Assembly (NCBI GenBank): GCA_036583965.1
Contig: JAZBQD010000001.1
Location: 14,161,392 to 14,225,391 of the forward strand
DNA length: 64,000 bases
DNA from: Prunella strophiata
Taxonomy: Eukaryota > Chordata > Aves > Passeriformes > Prunellidae
Reading direction: 5' to 3'
In this document: piece by piece, positions 59,001 to 64,000 of the stretch
How positions within the stretch are numbered: position 1 is the stretch's first letter
How the letters are laid out: every line of letters starts with the position of its first letter
Translations under genes and position numbers: made by a program
Notes under the pieces: generated by a model
What the model saw: the letters and a program-made list of their open reading frames with translations, nothing else
Databases searched by the model: none
Told to the model about the DNA's origin: nothing

Positions 59001-62000
59001 AATAAAGCTTGGACCTATTTTGGTAACAGGGGCACTGTCATTAAGAGAAGTTGGTGCCTTTGAGCCAACCAAGGCATCTGGGATGGAAAAAGAGCTGAAG
59101 GAAGCTTGTGAATATCCTCTAGTTACTGGTGCCACTCTGCCTCCTTGTGTTGATCTTCAGCATCAGTGGGAATTACTGGAGATGTGTCATCACTGGTCAC
59201 ACAAACAAAACAAAATACAGCTTACAGATGCTCTGCTACAATTGTAATTAATGCCTGTTCCCTTCTCTGTTCTTTTCCTGTTGTGCACCAGTTCATGTTT
59301 CTCTCTGAAGATGTGAACTGCATTTTGACAGACTGGAGGGGTGGCTCCAGTGGTCTGTACACGGACGCTGTCAACAACGTCCGCATTGTGGGGGCCGAGC
59401 TGGAGTACCTGGTGAACTTCCTCGAGGTAAAAAATATCCCTGGAACATGCACAGCTCACATAAAGGTGGTGCTCAGAGTGGCACCTTTAGCTTTGATTCA
59501 ACAGAGCCAGGAAGAACAAGAAGTACCCAGTAAAGCAGGTCCGAATGTTATGGAAGGGCTCTAATCCTGCACAAATGAAAATACCTGCTTTAGTGTCATA
59601 ATTGATTTTGAAAAACTAACATGAATTTTCAGCAGTTCAAAAGGTTTGAAAATGTGAAACGAAAAATTAAATCCCCTAGATTTAGTGTATCAGGATAAGA
59701 TGGTAAATAGCCATGAACACCCTGAAAATGAAGAGGGGTGGGATGACTAGGGAAACTGTAAATTTCCACCAGGACCCTTGTCTCCATTGCCCAGTGACCT
59801 GGCCATGTCCTGGCACTGCATGGGGGACATGCTGCAGTGTCACTTTATACCCACACTGGTTCTTTCTCCTTTCCATAAACCTTCACAGAAAGACTATGGC
59901 TACTCTCCTGACAACATCCATTTCATTGGCCACAGCCTTGGAGCCCACGTTGCAGGGGAGGCAGGGAGGAGGAAGCCTGGCATTGGAAGAATAACAGGTA
60001 CTGCAGCTATTTCAACTGATAAAACTTGATATTTTCATGCAATTTAAGAGAAAGGAAGAATCACTGCTGCTTTATAAACATACAATACAGAATGCAGTGT
60101 GCTGCTTTGTGTCCAGCCAGCATGGTGGCACACAAGTCGAGACACAGTCACACATTGCTTTCTTTTAAAAACTCACTAATTTCTGCTTTCCTTCTCCCTC
60201 AGTCAGTTCTTTTCTCTGCTACAGACATTGCTTTGTCTAAGCCATGCACACAGTGAGCAGTCCCAGGAACAACTCAGGGAAACTGGGGTCAGAGCTGTGT
60301 TTCTTTATCTCCAAAGGGACCTCACTGACACTGAAGTGAAAGGATATCATTTTCAACCAAGATATTCTGGAAATAAAAATAGACTTCTTGCCACATAAAA
60401 ATTCAGAAGTAAATCTACATGCTCAGAGTAACATATGAAGATTTCATATTTTTCAATAAAATTATTTTAAAAACCCTAATAATCCAAATCTCTTCTTATA
60501 TCATTGTTTCCAAAAGGAATTCAAGCAGCAATCAGCATTTTACTGTGCTGCAATGCCTTCAGTCAGCTTCCTATTAATACCCTGCCTGCTTTTCTAGCTG
60601 TGGACCACAAAATGGATTTTTTTTTTTTTTTATGTAAAGGCAGAAATGTAATCACATATGTAGCATACATAACTTGTTTGTGGTGATATACATATGGTAT
60701 TATTTACTCAATCAGATGTATCTCCATTCATTTAGGTTTGGATCCAGCTGGGCCCCTTTTCCAGTACACTCCCACAATGGTTAGGCTGGATCCTTCAGAT
60801 GCAAAATTTGTTGATATAATTCATACTCATGCTGGTCATCTTTTCTTTGACTTTGGTAAGTTTTCATTGAGAGGCTGCCATTGGCACACAGGTTGGCTAC
60901 AGAACACCTGGGACTGATCTGCCAGGATCCATTGTGCATTTCAGCTCCAGGGATTCTTCCAGACTTGTGGCCACCTGGATTTTTACCCAAATGGTGGGAA
61001 GAAGATGCCAGGGTGCAAGCAGCTCCGTGTGCCTCCTGCAACTCGGGATATCAATGACCTGATGAGAGGTAAATATATTTTAAAGTAATACCTCATCATA
61101 AATTACAGGTAGAAACAAAGACTAGGATAAGGTGAGACCTTTATATTGCTCAGATTTGGAATAGGGAGACAATGCTCAAAAATGGAACATTTAAAGCTCC
61201 CTCTGAAATACCCTCCAATTTTCTTTTGTACTAACCAAGGCAAACTCTAGATGAAAATTTTGGTTAAAGCATGCAAAATTGTGCATCACAAGCTTTCTAA
61301 GAGCCTGCCACTGTGCTGACAGGCTGACCTCAGTGGGAATTCCTCACATGAAGGACTGGTAAAATTTCATCCATGGATAATCCAGAAATGAGTATTTTAA
61401 AATCTGAGCTCTCCTTCTCCCTAGGAAGATAGTACTCCCAATATTAGTGGGATTCATGCATGCCATCAAGCTTTAGTCTCTTCAAAGGGAGCAGCCCAAG
61501 GTCAGTAATATAAAAGATGATAAAATGACTGCTCCATTAGTAGCTCTTCAAAGAAAGTTGGGCGGTTAATCAGAATTACCCTGGGATCCAGTACAATAGA
61601 TCCACAAAATCCTGTCTTCTGATCCTAACCTACAGAAATTAGAACATCTGTTGCTTCACAGCTAAATGGTTTGAAATCCCTACCCCTAGTTAAATAATTT
61701 GCTTTCAGAAATGCTCTCCCTTAGAACTGGTCGAGAACTTAGTAACAAAGAGAACTGAAAGCTGGCTGTGCTCAAAGTCACTTGGAACAAAAACCCTTTC
61801 CAATTGGAATGCATAAAAATGTCTGCATTTAAATCAAAAAATTAAATATTTTTCCAGAGACATTTCACAAGGCTCTTTGCAATGTTCTGTCATGAAGGGG
61901 AAACTCAGCTCTATTGAACACGAGCAGATGGAGTTGGTTGTTCAAGCAGCTCTTAAAAATAGAGACAGCCTTAACTCCCTCCTCTTGGTTAAACCTTACT

Positions 62001-63405
62001 TTGTTTGGTAACCTCTCTGTTGTTTGGTAATGTTTACATTTATGTAGTGTTTTTGTGCATGAAGTGCTTTAGAAATAATATTTAGTGACTTTTTCCCTAT
62101 AGTTTTTGATGCGGTTGAAAGACTATAGGTGTTAAGTGAATTTGCCATTAACATAAATTGAGCCAGCTGTAAGAGCTGAGGGTTTAAAAGCACAAACCCT
62201 TCTGAATTAAAGGAGCTACTCAGAAAAGATACTCAGGAAGCCTTGATGATGCAGATTATTTCCAAGAAAAACAGACAACAAGTACTTTTCAGAGAGATTT
62301 TAATGTGGGGTTTCTTTTCTTTTCTTTCCTTATGGAAAGAATAATGTGTCAACTGGTCAACACCAGCTGGTCTATCTTTAAGATGCATAAATATTGCCAT
62401 TAGGGGAAATTTTGATTTCACTACAACCTGTGCTAGCTTGCAACTACTTCAGTGCCTCCCAGACTTCCCCTGTGGTTTGGTGAGCCCCCACCACATGCTG
62501 AAGTGGAATAAAGTCCATTTTTATACAAACAACCTAACTTTAGTGTATGGATTTTTGATATAGGAGAGGCCTCGGAGTCAAGGAAGACAACATTTGCTAT
62601 AAGGGATGTGTAAATATAACCCAAATAGCACTTCCTTCTTTCCTTACTGGCTGCTTATAAATTTCAGTCTGAGGGGAAAAAGTGCTTGTTTCAAAGAGTT
62701 CTGACAAAATCAAGGACACACTGACAAATATCCTGCTTTTCAGAGGATTTCACAGAATTGCTATCAAATGACTGCAGATTTTTCTAGTGCTTAAAAACAC
62801 CAAAAGCCACTGAATTTATAATAATTGCTAAAATTACCTTTAATTCTAGAAATTAGTGGAAACTGTGATTTTACAGAATAACATGTTGTGATAACTGTAA
62901 GAAAAGGAAAAGTACTTCATTGGAACTATTGAATGCTTTGCAAAATCTGTAGCTATGAAATATTCCAGTCTTTGAAATATCAAGGGGGAACACTCCCAAA
63001 TGCTTCTTGTTTCACCTTGTGCATCTCCACCTCTGTCAAAAACTACCTCTTTCCAACAGAAAATAATATATATGGGCATAAGTACACTGTCTTACTACAA
63101 AACCAAACAATTCACAATGTAAACATCTTTCAATCATTGCTATTTTTTTACTTGAGACAACACTAAATGTGCAAGTGTTTTTGAGGAAAAGAGACCCCAA
63201 AATGTTTCTTTGGCATGGACTTTATGTTAATGTATTGCTTCAATCACTTTTTATCTGTTGGGTTTTTTGTTGATTTTTTCCCCCCCCAGCATACAAATCT
63301 TTTGGATGTGGACATAAAAGAAGTCTCAGGTATTATGCTGAGAGCATCATCACCCCAAATGGGTTTGTTGGGTATCAGTGTGACACATACCAAGAGTTTG
63401 TGCTG
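55977..63405 (+). CDS. PNLIPRP3: Pancreatic lipase-family gene (PNLIPRP3-like), coding exons 1-8, partial, with two frame breaks
   Basis: Exons 55977-56025, 57168-57322, 58292-58418, 59292-59426, 59889-59997, 60736-60855, about 60951-61068 and 63290-63405 encode roughly 309 of the usual 465 or so residues. Visible: a signal peptide ([17 protein letters not shown]), the N-terminal VCYKRLGCF, the nucleophile elbow GHSLGAH (Ser), ITGLDPAG (Asp), a 25-residue lid between PGC and FGC, and the catalytic His in GCGHKRSL. The family are secreted triacylglycerol lipases of pancreas and related tissues. Choice of PNLIPRP3 rests on [26 protein letters not shown] and YYAESI, and on adjacency to CCDC172. 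Exon 3 has one base too many and exon 7 one too many or two too few, so the literal reading stops at 59306-59308. The PLAT-domain exons lie beyond 64000. PNLIP itself is the main alternative name. Confidence 0.75.
56107..56138. repeat. Direct and inverted repeat cluster with 12-bp palindrome
   Basis: AACCTAGAAT occurs at 56107-56116 and 56129-56138, with the perfect palindrome GGTTCTAGAACC (56121-56132) in between. TTCTAGAA is also the two-unit core of a heat-shock element. It lies 80 bases into lipase intron 1. Confidence 0.85.
57168..57322 (+). CDS. PNLIPRP3: Lipase coding exon 2
   Basis: Acceptor TGCACCTCAG, donor TACCAA/GTAAGA. Phase 1 in, phase 0 out. Encodes [19 protein letters not shown] (the first disulphide pair, CYKRLGC) and [11 protein letters not shown], all well conserved in pancreatic lipases. 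Confidence 0.9.
58292..58418 (+). CDS. PNLIPRP3: Lipase coding exon 3, with a one-base excess near 58370
   Basis: Acceptor CTTTTGGCACAG, donor TGCAGG/GTAGGT. The frame gives [14 protein letters not shown] and RKTRFIIH. After the His codon at 58367-58369 the family expects G then ending in a Cys-Lys/Arg pair; that continuation ([10 protein letters not shown] ... ICR) is found one base later. Length is 127, where 126 fits neighbouring phase-0 exons. See finding. Confidence 0.85.
59292..59426 (+). CDS. PNLIPRP3: Lipase coding exon 4
   Basis: Acceptor TTGTGCACCAG, donor CTCGAG/GTAAAA. 45 codons, phase 0 both sides. Encodes [13 protein letters not shown] and [20 protein letters not shown], diagnostic of the family. 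If exon 3 is read literally, a TGA appears here at 59306-59308. Confidence 0.92.
59889..59997 (+). CDS. PNLIPRP3: Lipase coding exon 5: catalytic serine
   Basis: Acceptor CCTTCACAG, donor ATAACAG/GTACTG. Phase 0 in, phase 1 out. Encodes [20 protein letters not shown]; the GHSLG Ser is the nucleophile. No lesion seen. Confidence 0.92.
60736..60855 (+). CDS. PNLIPRP3: Lipase coding exon 6: catalytic aspartate
   Basis: Acceptor TTCATTTAG, donor GACTTTG/GTAAGT. Phase 1 in, phase 1 out. Encodes [20 protein letters not shown] and [10 protein letters not shown]. The Asp of GLDPAG is the triad acid. The next intron is very short, 89 or 95 bases. Confidence 0.92.
60951..61068 (+). CDS. PNLIPRP3: Lipase coding exon 7: lid region, frame broken at its start
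   Basis: Two AG acceptors are possible (exon from 60945 or 60951), both giving the same phase. The frame shared with exon 8 yields [20 protein letters not shown] and the lid residues up to LMR, donor AGAG/GTAAAT. The phase-1 entry from exon 6 does not meet that frame: the length is 118 or 124, where a multiple of 3 is needed. No other AG in the short intron restores it without a stop. Confidence 0.8.
61069..63289. other. Lipase intron 7, no further feature
   Basis: AT-rich intron of 2.2 kb with chance ORFs only. It ends in a strong pyrimidine tract with seven C before the acceptor AG. Confidence 0.7.
63290..63405 (+). CDS. PNLIPRP3: Lipase coding exon 8: catalytic histidine
   Basis: Acceptor TTTCCCCCCCAG, donor GTGCTG/GTAAGT. 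Phase 1 in, phase 0 out. Encodes [20 protein letters not shown] then [11 protein letters not shown]. The His after GCG is the third triad residue, and the preceding Cys closes the lid loop. Confidence 0.9.
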
Positions 63406-64000
63406 GTAAGTACCAGGTCTGGATTTGCCTGAGGGCCCACAGCCCTGCCCTTCTTCTTTTAATAATTCCTGGGATAACTTCTACACTTGGCATCATGGAA
63501 TATGTGCACCCTCAGAACCACTGACTGCCTTCATTCAGACCATACCCAAACCCAAGCAATTTTTTCACAATAGAGAAGTGATGATGATCATTTAGCCTTT
63601 TTTTTTTTTTTTTCATCAAATGCACAAATAGCCAAAGGTCCACAAATACCAGTTTGAACAGAACTTCCCACATATCAATACTGAACTACCTAAATACAGC
63701 AGTGCTGTTTTTTCTGACTGCAGTTAATCTGCTTTCATGCTTATCTTGTTTTATCTTCTTTTAATGGATGTCAAGGTCTTGATCTGATTGTCTGATCTGT
63801 GTAGGTAGATGGAATTCATTAAGGTTCTGCATGGGAATAAAGACCTGACAGAACAAATCTCAGATGGAAAGCCCAACCCTCCTAAATTCCAGAATTCATA
63901 AACATAAATATTTTTACCACATGAGTGAGATATTCAGCCAGACCCCCTTGGAAACATGATCAGCAGAAAACCTTCCAGTGGACCCTATGAAAGATGACTC
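63406..64000. other. Start of lipase intron 8
   Basis: No further lipase exon is recognisable before the window ends. A T run of about 16 lies near 63599-63614. Confidence 0.6.

Noticed and set aside
59020..59247. 75-codon ORF before lipase exon 4
   Set aside because: It lies wholly in intron 3; lipase exons 3 and 4 join family-consistently without it.

Overview
The window is 64 kb of AT-rich vertebrate nuclear DNA with long introns and low gene density. It is best read as a bird genome, probably a passerine. The evidence is a tRNA-Ile-like SINE with a CR1-type 3' tail (about 2500-2640), a solo LTR of a common avian endogenous-retrovirus type (6365-6922), and several CR1 LINE fragments from fairly young to very degraded. 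No plasmid, bacterial or CRISPR feature is present.

Two genes can be assembled exon by exon, both on the + strand. The first is CCDC172 (16476-34694): eight coding exons, all with GT/AG junctions and matching phases, giving a 260-residue coiled-coil protein with a poly(A) signal at 34838. The second is the 5' part of a pancreatic-lipase family gene (55977 to beyond the right edge). Its coding exons 1-8 cover the signal peptide and most of the alpha/beta-hydrolase domain; the C-terminal PLAT domain lies outside the window. Residue matches and its position next to CCDC172 point to PNLIPRP3. The human order CCDC172 - PNLIPRP3 - PNLIP, recalled from general knowledge, fits.

The lipase gene carries two apparent reading-frame breaks, one in coding exon 3 near 58370 and one at the start of coding exon 7 near 60951-60966. 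All splice sites and the Ser-Asp-His triad remain. It is therefore either a young pseudogene, a damaged allele, or a gene with two assembly indels. This is the main biological question in the window.

Layout: 1-16.2 kb is intergenic with repeats, a CpG-bearing block containing an 18-bp perfect palindrome, and a solo LTR. 16.2-16.5 kb is a GC-richer probable promoter. 16.5-34.9 kb is CCDC172, whose 9.3-kb intron 6 holds LINE relics. 34.9-56.0 kb is intergenic, with an antisense LINE relic, a perfect CTCF-core match, a strong hairpin and a candidate acinar-type promoter with a non-coding first exon near 53.0 kb. 56.0-64 kb is the lipase gene. I found no convincing previously undescribed system. 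The leads are the lipase lesions, the CTCF-like motif arrangement, the palindrome and hairpin, and a few unexplained GC-richer blocks.
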